22,986 bases of DNA from NCBI GenBank assembly GCA_035569235.1, contig DATMND010000196.1:1-22986 (forward strand). Direction: 5' to 3'. The first letter of the stretch is position 1. Each line of letters begins with the position of its first letter. The notes beneath the pieces were generated by a model that was given only the letters and a program-made list of their open reading frames with translations, did not search any database and was not told the origin of the DNA. Positions 8,311 through 16,736 of this stretch are shown here, piece by piece. The position numbers and the translations under genes were made by a program. The DNA comes from JAMXLO01 sp035569235 (GTDB lineage Bacteria; Pseudomonadota; Alphaproteobacteria; Acetobacterales; Acetobacteraceae).

Positions 8311-9828
8311 TCAGGTCCGTTCTTCGGGGACTGCAGCGGTCGGCAGCCGTATCGTGAACACCATCCCGCCCGTCGCGCCCGGTGAGGCGGACAGCTCCCC
8401 GCCATGCGCCTCGATTAGCTCGCGGCAGATCGACAGACCGAGCCCCAATCCAGATGCTTTCGACGTGACGAACGGCTCGAACAACCGGTCCGCGACCTCC
8501 GGCGCCAAGCCTGGCCCGCTGTCGCTCACGACAATCTCCACCGCTTCGGCCGAGGCATCGGTCGAGATAAGCAGTTCGCGGCGCTCGCTCTCCTCCATCG
8601 CCTCCACCGCATTGCGCACCAGGTTGATGAGCACCTGGCCGATCTGGATGCGGTCGATCAGCGCCGTGCCGGCTGCCTCATCGAAACTGATCGTCGTCCG
8701 CACGCCCTGATGCCGTGTGCCGACCAGTGCCAGTTCCACCGCCTCCCTGATCACCGCATTGATGTCTTCCCGCTGCCGCGTCGTGTTCCGCTTGGCGACG
8801 TGATCGCGCAGCCGCCGGATCACTTCGCCTGCGCGGTTTGTCTGCTTACGGATCCGTTCGACGATGTCGCGCATGCGATCGCCGTTCGCACCGCTGCTGT
8901 CTGCGGCCAGCACCCGTCCAAGCGCGCCGGCATAGTTGCCGATCGCCGTCAGCGGCTGGTTGAGCTCGTGCGCGATCGCCGAAGCCATCTGCCCCATCGT
9001 GGACAGCCGGGAGACGTGCACCAGTTCGGCCTGCAGCTCCTGGATGCGCGACCGGCTCTGCCGCTCCGTCGTGACGTCGCGCACGATCTTCGAGGCGCCG
9101 ATGATCTGGCCCGAGCTGTTCAGAATGGGTGAGACGGTCAACGAGACAGCAATCTCGCTGCCATCCTTGCGCAGCCGCACGGTCTCGTAGTGCCTGAGCC
9201 GCTCGCCTTGCCGCAGCCGTGCCAGGATCATGTCCTCTTCGTGTTGCCGATCCGGCGGAAGCAACCGAGTTATCGATCGGCCGAGCATTTCTGCGGCGGC
9301 GTAGCCGAACATCATTTCAGCTGCTTGGTTCCACGTCGTGACCACGCCGTCCAACGTCTTGCCGACGATCGCGTCTTCAGACGATTCGACGATGCTGGCC
9401 AGATACAGCCTGGCCTCCCGGTTTCGTCGCTCCTCGGTGATGTCGTTGTTCACTTCGGTGACAAGCCGCGTCTCGCCACTCGTGGCGCGGCGGAGCGACT
9501 GGTGACTGACGACGATGATTTCCTCGCCGTCGCGCCGGCGATGCCGCAGTTCGCCGGTCCATTCATCCCGCGCGAGGAGCTCTTCGTCCACAGCGTCGAG
9601 CGACCGCGGGAATTCGGTATGCAACAGCTGATGTGATATTCGGCCCATCGCCTCGTCGGCCGAGAAGCCGTAGAGCCGTTCCATACCGCGTGACCAGTAA
9701 CGGATCTCCCCCTCGAAGCTTCGCGTCATGACCTGGGCCAGGGCGATTCCGGCCGCCTGCGCCTCCAGAGACGCAATCTGCTTGCGCAGCTCCAGGATCT
9801 GACCCTCCCGACGAGTGCGGCCGCTCAT
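8311..9828 (-). CDS. Two-PAS sensor histidine kinase, FixL-like core, soluble
   Basis: 505 aa with no membrane segment, so probably cytoplasmic. A short N-terminal coiled segment (9-24) precedes PAS1 (about 25-135) and PAS2 (about 142-255; EDAIVGKTLDGVVTTWNQAA and later RKDGSEIAVSLTV). The HisKA motif MASAIAHELNQPL places the phospho-accepting His at 287, and the surrounding block is like FixL. The HATPase domain has N402/N406 in INLVRNAVEAM, the G1 box DSGPGL near 436 and G2 GLGLGLSI near 460-467. PAS2 lacks a His at the FixL haem position, so oxygen sensing through haem is not supported. No response regulator lies beside it. ATG 9828 has only a weak GGA upstream. Confidence 0.93.
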   Translation of the reverse strand: MSGRTRREGQILELRKQIASLEAQAAGIALAQVMTRSFEGEIRYWSRGMERLYGFSADEAMGRISHQLLHTEFPRSLDAVDEELLARDEWTGELRHRRRDGEEIIVVSHQSLRRATSGETRLVTEVNNDITEERRNREARLYLASIVESSEDAIVGKTLDGVVTTWNQAAEMMFGYAAAEMLGRSITRLLPPDRQHEEDMILARLRQGERLRHYETVRLRKDGSEIAVSLTVSPILNSSGQIIGASKIVRDVTTERQSRSRIQELQAELVHVSRLSTMGQMASAIAHELNQPLTAIGNYAGALGRVLAADSSGANGDRMRDIVERIRKQTNRAGEVIRRLRDHVAKRNTTRQREDINAVIREAVELALVGTRHQGVRTTISFDEAAGTALIDRIQIGQVLINLVRNAVEAMEESERRELLISTDASAEAVEIVVSDSGPGLAPEVADRLFEPFVTSKASGLGLGLSICRELIEAHGGELSASPGATGGMVFTIRLPTAAVPEERT

Positions 9829-9992
9829 TCCGATGCTTTCCGAATTCCACCTGATGGTAGGCCCATCACGATCTGATGAACAACTAGCACGGGTAGCCCG
9901 CTGTCGTCACACCCTGTAATCGAAATGCCTGCGGTTTTGCGCCAGCGCGCCAGTCTGCCTAGGGTTGTGGTGGCTGCACCGGGAGATGCGCA
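9829..9992. promoter_or_regulatory. Divergent intergenic region, PAS kinase / ETF-QO
   Basis: 164 nt must hold both start signals. A weak sigma70-like pair faces ETF-QO: TTGCGC (9937-9942), 17-nt spacer, TAGGGT (9960-9965), only 3/6 matches each. Two small inverted repeats lie nearer the kinase: GATGG-5-CCATC (9853-9867) and CGGG-TAG-CCCG (9890-9900). Functional meaning is unproven. Confidence 0.3.
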
Positions 9993-11630
9993 ATGGCCGA
10001 TGAGTTGCCCCCGCGGGAGGCAATGGAGTTCGACGTGGTGATCGTGGGTGGAGGTCCATCAGGCCTGTCCGCCGCGATCCGACTGAAGCAGTTGGCCCCT
10101 GACGCCGCGGTCTGCCTGGTGGAGAAGGGTGGCGAGATCGGCGCCCATATCCTGTCGGGCGCCGTGCTGGAGCCTCGGACACTGGACGAGCTGATCCCCG
10201 ACTGGCACGAGCAGGGCGCGCCGCTCGATACGCCGGCCACTGACGACCGTTTCCTGTATCTGACGGCGACCCGCGCCTTCCGGTTGCCGACGCCGCCGCA
10301 GATGCACAATGACGGCAACTACATCGTCTCGCTGGGCAACGTCTGTCGCTGGCTGGCGACCCAGGCGGAGGCGTTGGGCGTCGAGATCTACCCGGGCTTT
10401 CCCGCCGCCGAGCTGCTGGAGGACGACGGGCGCATCGTCGGCATCGCCACAGGCGATCTGGGGATTGGCAAGGACGGCCGGCCCACGGACGGCTTCCAGC
10501 GCGGGATGGAGCTGCGCGCGCGCTACACGCTGTTCGCCGAGGGCTGCCGGGGTTCGCTGTCCAAGCAGCTGATCCGGCGTTTCGATCTGCGCGACGGCCG
10601 CGACCCGCAGACCTACGCCATCGGCATCAAGGAGCTGTGGGAGATCCCGGCGGCCAACCACCGGCCCGGGCTCGTCGAGCACTCCATCGGCTGGCCACTC
10701 GATCGCGGGACCTATGGCGGCTCGTTTCTTTACCATTTCGGCGAGAACCTGGTCTCCTACGGCTTCGTCGTCGGCCTCGACTATCGCAACCCCTGGCTAT
10801 CGCCGTTCGACGAGATGCAGCGCTTCAAGACCCATCCGGCGGTGCGCGGACACTTCGAAGGCGGCAGACGCGTCAGTTACGGCGCGCGTGCCCTGAATGA
10901 GGGCGGCCTCCAGTCGATCCCGCGTCTGACATTCCCCGGCGGCGCTCTGATCGGCGACGCGGCCGGATTCCTGAATGTGCCGAAGATCAAGGGCACGCAC
11001 ACCGCGATGAAGTCGGGCGTGCTGGCCGCCGAGGCTGCGGCCGATGCGCTCGCCGCGGGCGGCACTGGCGAGCTAACCGGCTACGAGGAGCGGCTGCGCG
11101 CGAGTTGGGTGTGGCAGGAGTTGTCCCAGGTCAGGAACATCCGGCCGGCATTCGCCAAGTACGGGTTGTGGGGCGGCCTGGCCTATTCAGCGATCGACAC
11201 ATACCTGCTGCGCGGCAAGGCGCTGTGGACCTTCCACCATCGGCATCCCGATAACGAAACGCTGCTCGGGGCCGAGGCTGCGCCGCGCATCGAATACCCA
11301 CGGCCAGATGGCGTTCTGACCTTCGACCGGCTGTCCTCGGTGTTCATCAGCAACACCAACCACGAGGAGAACCAGCCGCCGCACCTGCACCTGGCCGATC
11401 CCGAGCTTGCGATCACGCTCAACTGGCAGCGCTTTCGCAGCCCGGAGGCACGCTATTGTCCAGCCAGTGTCTATGAGATCGTCGGCGCCGAAGAGGGCAA
11501 CCCGCGGTTGCAGATCAACGCGCAGAACTGCGTGCACTGCAAGACGTGCGATATCAAGGACCCGGCCCAGAACATCAACTGGGTCACGCCGGAGGGCGGC
11601 GGGGGACCCAACTATCCGGGCGGCATGTGA
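9993..11630 (+). CDS. Electron transfer flavoprotein-ubiquinone oxidoreductase (ETF-QO)
   Basis: Monotopic membrane flavoprotein with a 4Fe-4S cluster that passes electrons from reduced ETF (fed by acyl-CoA and other dehydrogenases) to ubiquinone. 545 aa, the normal bacterial length. FAD-binding VVIVGGGPSGLSAAIRL is at 15-31; GGALIGDAAGFLNVPKIKGT is the second conserved FAD region. The cluster ligands are C489, C513, C516 and C519 (CPASVYE ... CVHCKTC), a 24-3-3 spacing close to that of the mitochondrial enzyme. ATG 9993 has GGGAG 7 nt upstream; ATG 10023 is a less likely alternative. The ETF alpha/beta genes are not in this window. It stands alone between a divergent kinase and the TPR gene. 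Confidence 0.97.
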   Translation: MADELPPREAMEFDVVIVGGGPSGLSAAIRLKQLAPDAAVCLVEKGGEIGAHILSGAVLEPRTLDELIPDWHEQGAPLDTPATDDRFLYLTATRAFRLPTPPQMHNDGNYIVSLGNVCRWLATQAEALGVEIYPGFPAAELLEDDGRIVGIATGDLGIGKDGRPTDGFQRGMELRARYTLFAEGCRGSLSKQLIRRFDLRDGRDPQTYAIGIKELWEIPAANHRPGLVEHSIGWPLDRGTYGGSFLYHFGENLVSYGFVVGLDYRNPWLSPFDEMQRFKTHPAVRGHFEGGRRVSYGARALNEGGLQSIPRLTFPGGALIGDAAGFLNVPKIKGTHTAMKSGVLAAEAAADALAAGGTGELTGYEERLRASWVWQELSQVRNIRPAFAKYGLWGGLAYSAIDTYLLRGKALWTFHHRHPDNETLLGAEAAPRIEYPRPDGVLTFDRLSSVFISNTNHEENQPPHLHLADPELAITLNWQRFRSPEARYCPASVYEIVGAEEGNPRLQINAQNCVHCKTCDIKDPAQNINWVTPEGGGGPNYPGGM

Positions 11631-11717
11631 GAACTCTCAACCGAGGGTCGGGTGACGGTTTGTATCGGCCCTTCAAATTCCCATGACTCTCGCGACGGCG
11701 TGACGTAGCCTGTGCGG

Positions 11718-13415
11718 ATGCAGCATATCCTCAGTGCCAGTCGCGCCTGTCTTCTGACCCTATCGTTGCTGTCGGCCTGCGCCGCTGCTGACCCGTCCCC
11801 GGGCAAGGCGGCCAACCACCCGGCCCGCGATGCACCGACCGGAGTGTTCGCCGACTACATGGTCGGCCGGTTCGCCATGAGCCAGTCCGATCCGACCACT
11901 GCGGCGAAGCAGCTGCTGCGCGCCCGCGCCGCGCGTCCCGATGATCCGGAACTGCTGCAACAGGCATTCATCGCCTCCCTGATTGCCGGTCGCACCGAGG
12001 CAGTGCCGCTTGCCCGGCAGCTGCCCGACAGTCAGGCCGCTCAGTTGCTGCTGGGCGCCGTGGAAGTCCGGGCCGGCCATTGGCAGGCGGCGGAGGCGAA
12101 GTTCCATGGCCTGCCGCGCCAGGGCCTCACGCAGTTGCTCCAGCCATTGCTGGTCGCCTGGGCGCAGCAGGGCGGCGGCCACACCGATGCCGCGCTGGCA
12201 ACGCTCCACCCGTTCCTGGACGGCCAGCGGTTCCGCGGCGTCTATACCCTGCACGCCGCGCTGATCGCCGATCAGGCCGGCCGTGCGGCGGACGCGGGCA
12301 AGCTCTATCGCACGGCCCAGACCGAGTTTGGCGGCATGAACCTGCGCCTGGCGCAGATCCTCGCCAGTTGGGAGGCGCGTCATGGCCAGCCAGTCGAGGC
12401 GCAGCGGACGCTGGCCGCCATGGCCGAGGCTGCGCCGGAGATGACCATCGCGCTGCCGGGGCTGATTGCCGCAGCCGCGACACCCCCGGTGCCGCACGCC
12501 ACAGATGGGATCGCCGAAGCCTATCTGGCGATGGCCGCCGCCCTGCGCCAGCAGGACGCCGGCGACTTCGCCATGATGCTGCTGCGTCTTGCCCTGGATA
12601 TGCGGCCAGATTTCACCGCGGCACGGGTGCTGGCCGCAGACATCCTGGAAAGCGGTCACCATCTCGATGACGCCTTGCAGATGCTGGTGGCGGTCAACAG
12701 CGACGACCCGCTCAGCCCGGTGATCCGCCTGCAGCGCGCGTCGCTGACCGAACGGCTCGGCCACGCCGAGGAGGCCATGCGCGAACTTCAGGGCATCGCC
12801 GCGGATTATCCCACGAGCCCGCTGCCGGCAATTCGCGAGGGCGACATCCTGCGCGGCAAGCAGCGCTTCACCGATGCGATCGCGGCGTATGACCGCGCCA
12901 TCGCGCGTATCACGGAGCCGGCGCAGAACGACTGGCTGGTGTTCTATGATCGGGGCATCTGCTACGAGCGGTCGCACCAGTGGCCAAAGGCCGAGGCGGA
13001 TTTTCGCCACGCGCTGGCGCTGGCGCCGGACCAGCCCTTTGTGCTCAATTACCTGGGGTATTCCTGGGCCGACATGGGCCAGAACCTGACGCAGGCCCGC
13101 CAGATGATCGAGAAGGCGGCGCAGCAACGCCCCAACGATGGCGCGATCGTCGATAGCCTCGGCTGGGTGCTGCTGCGCCAGGGCGAGACCGCAGAGGCGG
13201 TAAGAACGTTGGAGCGTGCGGTCGAGCTGGAACCGGAGGATGCGTCCATAAACGGCCATCTCGGCGACGCGTATATGGCCGCCGGGCGCAAGCTGGAGGC
13301 GACGTACCAGTGGCGCCGCGCGCTGACGTTCAATCCCGAGCCCGACGACGCCGCCAAACTGGAGGCGAAGCTGCAAGGCGGCTTGCGCCAATCGGCGGTT
13401 ATCAGCGGTCAGTAG
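11718..13415 (+). CDS. Tetratricopeptide-repeat lipoprotein
   Basis: 565 aa from ATG 11718 (GTG 11712 is a possible start 6 nt earlier). The N-terminal signal ACLLTLSLLSAC ends in a lipobox (LSAC), so it is a predicted lipoprotein. The rest is helical TPR. The clearest units are C-terminal: LNYLGYSWADMGQNLTQARQ, then VDSLGWVLLRQGETAEAVRT, then INGHLGDAYMAAGRKLEATY. This architecture is common in alphaproteobacteria, often just upstream of ispE as here; the molecular role is not established and is presumably protein-protein scaffolding in the envelope. The stop is 5 nt before the ispE start, so the two are likely co-transcribed. Confidence 0.9.
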   Translation: MQHILSASRACLLTLSLLSACAAADPSPGKAANHPARDAPTGVFADYMVGRFAMSQSDPTTAAKQLLRARAARPDDPELLQQAFIASLIAGRTEAVPLARQLPDSQAAQLLLGAVEVRAGHWQAAEAKFHGLPRQGLTQLLQPLLVAWAQQGGGHTDAALATLHPFLDGQRFRGVYTLHAALIADQAGRAADAGKLYRTAQTEFGGMNLRLAQILASWEARHGQPVEAQRTLAAMAEAAPEMTIALPGLIAAAATPPVPHATDGIAEAYLAMAAALRQQDAGDFAMMLLRLALDMRPDFTAARVLAADILESGHHLDDALQMLVAVNSDDPLSPVIRLQRASLTERLGHAEEAMRELQGIAADYPTSPLPAIREGDILRGKQRFTDAIAAYDRAIARITEPAQNDWLVFYDRGICYERSHQWPKAEADFRHALALAPDQPFVLNYLGYSWADMGQNLTQARQMIEKAAQQRPNDGAIVDSLGWVLLRQGETAEAVRTLERAVELEPEDASINGHLGDAYMAAGRKLEATYQWRRALTFNPEPDDAAKLEAKLQGGLRQSAVISGQ

Positions 13416-13420
13416 GGTTT

Positions 13421-14281
13421 GTGCCGGGTGATTTGACCGAACAGGCACCCGCCAAGGTCAACCTGTACCTCCACGTGCTCGGGCGGCGCGCCGACGGCTA
13501 TCATCTGCTGGACAGCCTGGCGGTGTTCCCCGAAGTGGGCGACACGCTGCGCGCGGAACCAGCCGACGCGCTGTCGCTCACGGTCGAAGGCCCATTTGCC
13601 GGGAACCTTGCGCAGGAGCCCGACAATCTTGTGCTGCGCGCGGCGAGGGCGCTGGCGGCGGAGGCTGGCGTCACATCGGGCGGGCGTCTGATGCTGACCA
13701 AGTATCTGCCGGTGGCATCCGGCATCGGCGGCGGTTCGGCGGACGCGGCCGCGGCGTTCCGGCTGCTGTGCCGGCTGTGGCGCATCGAGCCGGACCCCGG
13801 GGTGCTTGCCGGGCTCGCGCGTCGGCTTGGCGCGGATGTGCCAGTGTGTCTCGCCGGTCGTGCCAGCCGCATGGGGGGTGTCGGGGAGCATCTGGAACCT
13901 GCACCGACACTGCCGTCGTGCGGCATTGCCCTGGTCAATCCCGGCGTCGCGCTGGCAACTGCCGATGTGTTCCGGGCGAGGAGCGGCGCGTGGTCCGCAC
14001 GGGCGGAGTTGCCGGCGGCGTGGCGGGACGCCGGCGAGATGGCGGACGATCTGGGGCGGCAGCGAAATGATCTGCAGCCGGCCGCCATCGCGCTTTGTCC
14101 GATGATCGGCGAGGTCCTTTCAGCGCTGGAGGCCGCGCCGGAGTGCCTCCTGGCGCGCATGAGCGGTGCGGGCGCCACCTGCTTCGGCCTGTTCACCGAC
14201 GCGGCGGCGGGGAGGCTAGGCGCATCGCGATTGCAACGGCCGGGTTGGTGGTGCTGGGGCGGCAGCCTGCACCTCGACTGA
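13421..14281 (+). CDS. ispE: 4-diphosphocytidyl-2-C-methyl-D-erythritol kinase
   Basis: MEP-pathway GHMP kinase that phosphorylates CDP-methylerythritol on the 2-OH using ATP, towards IPP/DMAPP. 286 aa from GTG 13421. The N-terminal motif APAKVNLYLHVLGRRADGYH contains catalytic K12 (E. coli K10); the ATP-binding glycine loop PVASGIGGGSADAAAAF is at 96-112; catalytic D138 lies in LGADVPVCLAG (E. coli D141); the third GHMP motif is RMSGAGATCFGLF. The C-terminus has PGWW, as in many alphaproteobacterial IspE. The start is GTG 13421 or TTG 13433; neither has a strong ribosome binding site, which fits coupling to the TPR gene 5 nt upstream. Confidence 0.96.
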   Translation: MPGDLTEQAPAKVNLYLHVLGRRADGYHLLDSLAVFPEVGDTLRAEPADALSLTVEGPFAGNLAQEPDNLVLRAARALAAEAGVTSGGRLMLTKYLPVASGIGGGSADAAAAFRLLCRLWRIEPDPGVLAGLARRLGADVPVCLAGRASRMGGVGEHLEPAPTLPSCGIALVNPGVALATADVFRARSGAWSARAELPAAWRDAGEMADDLGRQRNDLQPAAIALCPMIGEVLSALEAAPECLLARMSGAGATCFGLFTDAAAGRLGASRLQRPGWWCWGGSLHLD

Positions 14282-14326
14282 GCAGGCTTTACGTGCGCCA
14301 GCACGCGACCTATTCACGTTGTCGGA

Positions 14327-14401
14327 TGGGGCGTAGCCAAGGGGTAAGGCAGCGGATTTTGATTCCGCCATTCGGAGGTTCGAATCCTCCCGCCCCAGCC
14401 A
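14327..14401 (+). tRNA. tRNA-Gln (anticodon UUG), CCA encoded
   Basis: Acceptor arm TGGGGCG (14327-14333) pairs with CGCCCCA (14391-14397), then discriminator G and encoded CCA (14399-14401). The anticodon stem GCGGA/TCCGC encloses loop TTTTGAT with anticodon TTG at 14359-14361. The T arm GGAGG-TTCGAAT-CCTCC is perfect. The U1-A72 opening pair is a known tRNA-Gln identity trait. It lies 45 nt after ispE on the same strand and converges on the hybrid kinase. Confidence 0.97.
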
Positions 14402-14423
14402 GCCGGTGGACCTTCCGGACTGG
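14399..14423. terminator. Weak hairpin between tRNA-Gln and the hybrid kinase
   Basis: CCAGCCGG (14399-14406) can pair with CCGGACTGG (14415-14423) with one bulged base across an 8-nt loop. It starts in the tRNA CCA end and stops just before the kinase stop codon. There is no T-run, so intrinsic termination is only possible, not shown. Confidence 0.2.
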
Positions 14424-14426
14424 CGC

Positions 14427-16574
14427 TCAGGCCGCGAGAAGTTCCGCAACGCGCGTGGCCAACTGCTCACGGTCAAATGGCTTGCGCAGAACCGGCACAT
14501 CCGGGAGATCGGATCGAGTGGCCTCCGGGTCGGCATTGCCCGTGATGAGGAGGATCGGAAGACGCGGGTGAAGTATTCGAACCTCACGTGCAACAGCCGC
14601 GCCATTCATCTCCGGCATGAGGAAGTCCACGATCAGCAAACGGATCGACTCATTTTCCCCCAGCAGGGAAATGGCTGTGCGGCCGTTCATTGCCGGCAGT
14701 ACCTGATAGCCCTTGGTCCTGAGCGCATCGCAAACGTATTCAAGCACCGCCGTGTTGTCGTCACAGACGAGTATGGCGCCATCACCCTGAGGCTCATGAT
14801 GCAGCATGTACACCGCGCTTTCACGAGGCGCTGTCTTCGCGCGCGGCAGCCACAGCTCGACCTCGGTACCGCGATCCGGCTTGCTTCGCAGCCGCGTGGC
14901 GCCCCCCAACTGACTGACCACGCCCTGCATCATCGAGAGCCCAAGGCCTGTCCCTTTTCCGGGTTCCTTGGTGGTGAAGAACGGCTCCGTGGCCCGAGCC
15001 AGGGTTGCCTCGTCCATGCCCGTTCCAGTGTCCGAGACGGTAAGCACGACATATTGCCCAGGCGCGAGATCGCGAGGCGCAGCGGGGCCAGTCTCGCCGT
15101 TCGACAAGGTAACGGACAACGTCCCGCCGGTCGGCATTGCATCGCGCGAATTGATTGCAAGATTGAGAATGATCAGCTCGATCTGGTTTGGATCGACCTG
15201 CGAGGGCCAAAGTTGCGGGTCCGCGAAAACGGTGAGCCGCACATCGGGGCCCAAGGTACGGCTGAGCAGACTCCGCATGCCCTCGACCAGTCCCAGCAGA
15301 TCGACCGGCCTCACCTGAAGAACCTGCTTGCGGGCGAAGGCGAGCAGCCGCTGCGTCAGCGATACCGCGCTCTCGCCGGCACGCAGCGCGCTCCGCAGCA
15401 TCCTACGGTCGTCGCTGTCCTGTACCTTGCCCTGTACGATGCCGACATTGCCGATGATCACCGTCAGCAGGTTATTGAAGTCGTGTGCGATGCCCCCGGT
15501 CAATTGGCCAAGGCTTTCCATCTTCTGGCTCTGGCGAAGCTGCTCCTGCGTATTCTCCCGCTCCTGAACTTCCGCCTGCCACAGGCCGATGACCCGGCGC
15601 TCCTTCTGCGCTCGTCGCGTGGCGATCTGGAGCGCCAGCATCATGCCTATCGTGGTGATCGCGGCGACCACACCATAGACGGCGACGTTGCTGTACCACG
15701 GCGCCAGCATGGCTGTCTTATCGAGATGCAGACTGATGTAGACCGGATATTCGGTGAGCTTTCTCTGGATGGTAAGCCGATCGTCGCCGGCGGCGGACGA
15801 ACCTGTTGCGGTAATGCCTGAAAAGTTTGGACCGTTCGCAGTCTGACCTGTCGCCGCCTGTGATTGCGTTCCGGACTGAGCGAGAATGGTGCCGTCCGAA
15901 CGGAACATCGTTATGACATCTGACGAACTCGGGGTGGCGGATGCCCAAAGGTCGGCAAGGTACGCCACCGAAATGGCGACCTGCGCAACGCCGTTGAATT
16001 CGCCATCCTTCTCCAGACGCCGGCTCAGCGAGAACAGATTGCTCCCGGACACCGGATCGGGATGCGGTTTGCTGATGCAGGTCTTGGTCTCATTCCTGCT
16101 CAAGGCCAGAAAGCAGTCCCGGTCGGGGACCGGCATTGCCTGTTGCGGTTGCAGGTGCAGTGTCGTTGCGCGGGTGTCACCATTGGCATCCGCGAGCAGA
16201 ATGTCGGATTCACCGTCGAGGCGGGTGTCTATCACCTCGACTTCGTGCAAAAGGTCGGTGGGAACCTCATCCCAGCCGCGGTCCCGCATGTGCTCCACAA
16301 CGATGTCCAGGAGGATCTCGTGGCCGCTGAGAAGGTGTTCGGCCTGTTCACCAAAGAGAGCAACGAGCTTGACCCCGTCATCCTCTTCCCTTGCCAGGAT
16401 TTCCGACCGGTCTTTCCACGCAGCCAGGGTGAAGAGCAGAGCCGGCAGGATCAATGCGCCGATCTTGAGCAGCCGCAGCATCCGGATCATTCCGCTGGGG
16501 CCTCGTTCCGACAGGTCTCCAGTCGTGTCCCCGGGTTGCCGGAGACCGGTTGCTTCCTTAACGGCGGCCTTCAT
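14427..16574 (-). CDS. Membrane hybrid histidine kinase with periplasmic sensor and receiver domain
   Basis: 715 aa from ATG 16574. This start is preferred over ATG 16616 (729 aa) because AAGGA lies 6 nt before it. Numbering below is from 16616; subtract 14 for the shorter form. Transmembrane helix about 48-67, a periplasmic Cache/PDC-like sensor about 70-305 (it contains C168 and C180), second helix about 310-330, then a short linker coil. HisKA GGIAHDFNNLLTVI carries His378. HATPase: LNLAINSRDAM, DTGTGM, GTGLGLS. The C-terminal receiver (613-729) has acidic D619/D620, phospho-acceptor D664 in LIVDFLMPEMNG, and K712 in LRKPF. There is no output domain, so it must act through a partner encoded elsewhere. 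It shares strand with the upstream aminotransferase but is separated by 162 nt with two palindromes. Confidence 0.93.
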   Translation of the reverse strand: MKAAVKEATGLRQPGDTTGDLSERGPSGMIRMLRLLKIGALILPALLFTLAAWKDRSEILAREEDDGVKLVALFGEQAEHLLSGHEILLDIVVEHMRDRGWDEVPTDLLHEVEVIDTRLDGESDILLADANGDTRATTLHLQPQQAMPVPDRDCFLALSRNETKTCISKPHPDPVSGSNLFSLSRRLEKDGEFNGVAQVAISVAYLADLWASATPSSSDVITMFRSDGTILAQSGTQSQAATGQTANGPNFSGITATGSSAAGDDRLTIQRKLTEYPVYISLHLDKTAMLAPWYSNVAVYGVVAAITTIGMMLALQIATRRAQKERRVIGLWQAEVQERENTQEQLRQSQKMESLGQLTGGIAHDFNNLLTVIIGNVGIVQGKVQDSDDRRMLRSALRAGESAVSLTQRLLAFARKQVLQVRPVDLLGLVEGMRSLLSRTLGPDVRLTVFADPQLWPSQVDPNQIELIILNLAINSRDAMPTGGTLSVTLSNGETGPAAPRDLAPGQYVVLTVSDTGTGMDEATLARATEPFFTTKEPGKGTGLGLSMMQGVVSQLGGATRLRSKPDRGTEVELWLPRAKTAPRESAVYMLHHEPQGDGAILVCDDNTAVLEYVCDALRTKGYQVLPAMNGRTAISLLGENESIRLLIVDFLMPEMNGAAVAREVRILHPRLPILLITGNADPEATRSDLPDVPVLRKPFDREQLATRVAELLAA

Positions 16575-16649
16575 CGGGCGTCCTTGCTGCACCGACACGA
16601 CATCTCCCCGCAGCATGATCTGTGCGGTGCTTATATGGCCTGAGGGGCG

Positions 16650-16683
16650 TTCACGCCAGCGTGAAATGCACCTATGACGTGCA
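16650..16683. promoter_or_regulatory. Two adjacent palindromes upstream of the hybrid kinase
   Basis: TTCACGC-CA-GCGTGAA (16650-16665) is a perfect 7-bp inverted repeat with a 2-nt centre. Directly after it, TGCAC-CTATGAC-GTGCA (16667-16683) has perfect 5-bp arms. They lie 76-109 nt before the kinase ATG in an otherwise plain 162-nt gap. They could be an operator pair or the stems of an mRNA leader. No T-run follows. Confidence 0.35.
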
Positions 16684-16736
16684 AAGTCGCAGTTGGAGAG
16701 CTTAACCGCCGCGAGGCGAGCTTCCGGCCGAAACCG

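Noticed and set aside
8311..9828. True FixL haem oxygen sensor
   Set aside because: The His in PAS2 is offset from the FixL haem ligand and the surrounding residues match ordinary non-haem PAS domains.
11760..13448. 562-codon minus-strand frame opposite the TPR gene
   Set aside because: Antisense shadow of a well-supported TPR lipoprotein; composition is typical of a mirrored GC-rich frame.
14292..14305. CGTGC-GCCA-GCACG hairpin after ispE as a terminator
   Set aside because: Only a 5-bp stem and no T-run; it lies just before the tRNA, so read-through seems at least as likely.
14327..14426. tRNA-Gln as an integration site with an island beginning at 14.4 kb
   Set aside because: No integrase and no repeated 3' tRNA fragment was found downstream in the window.
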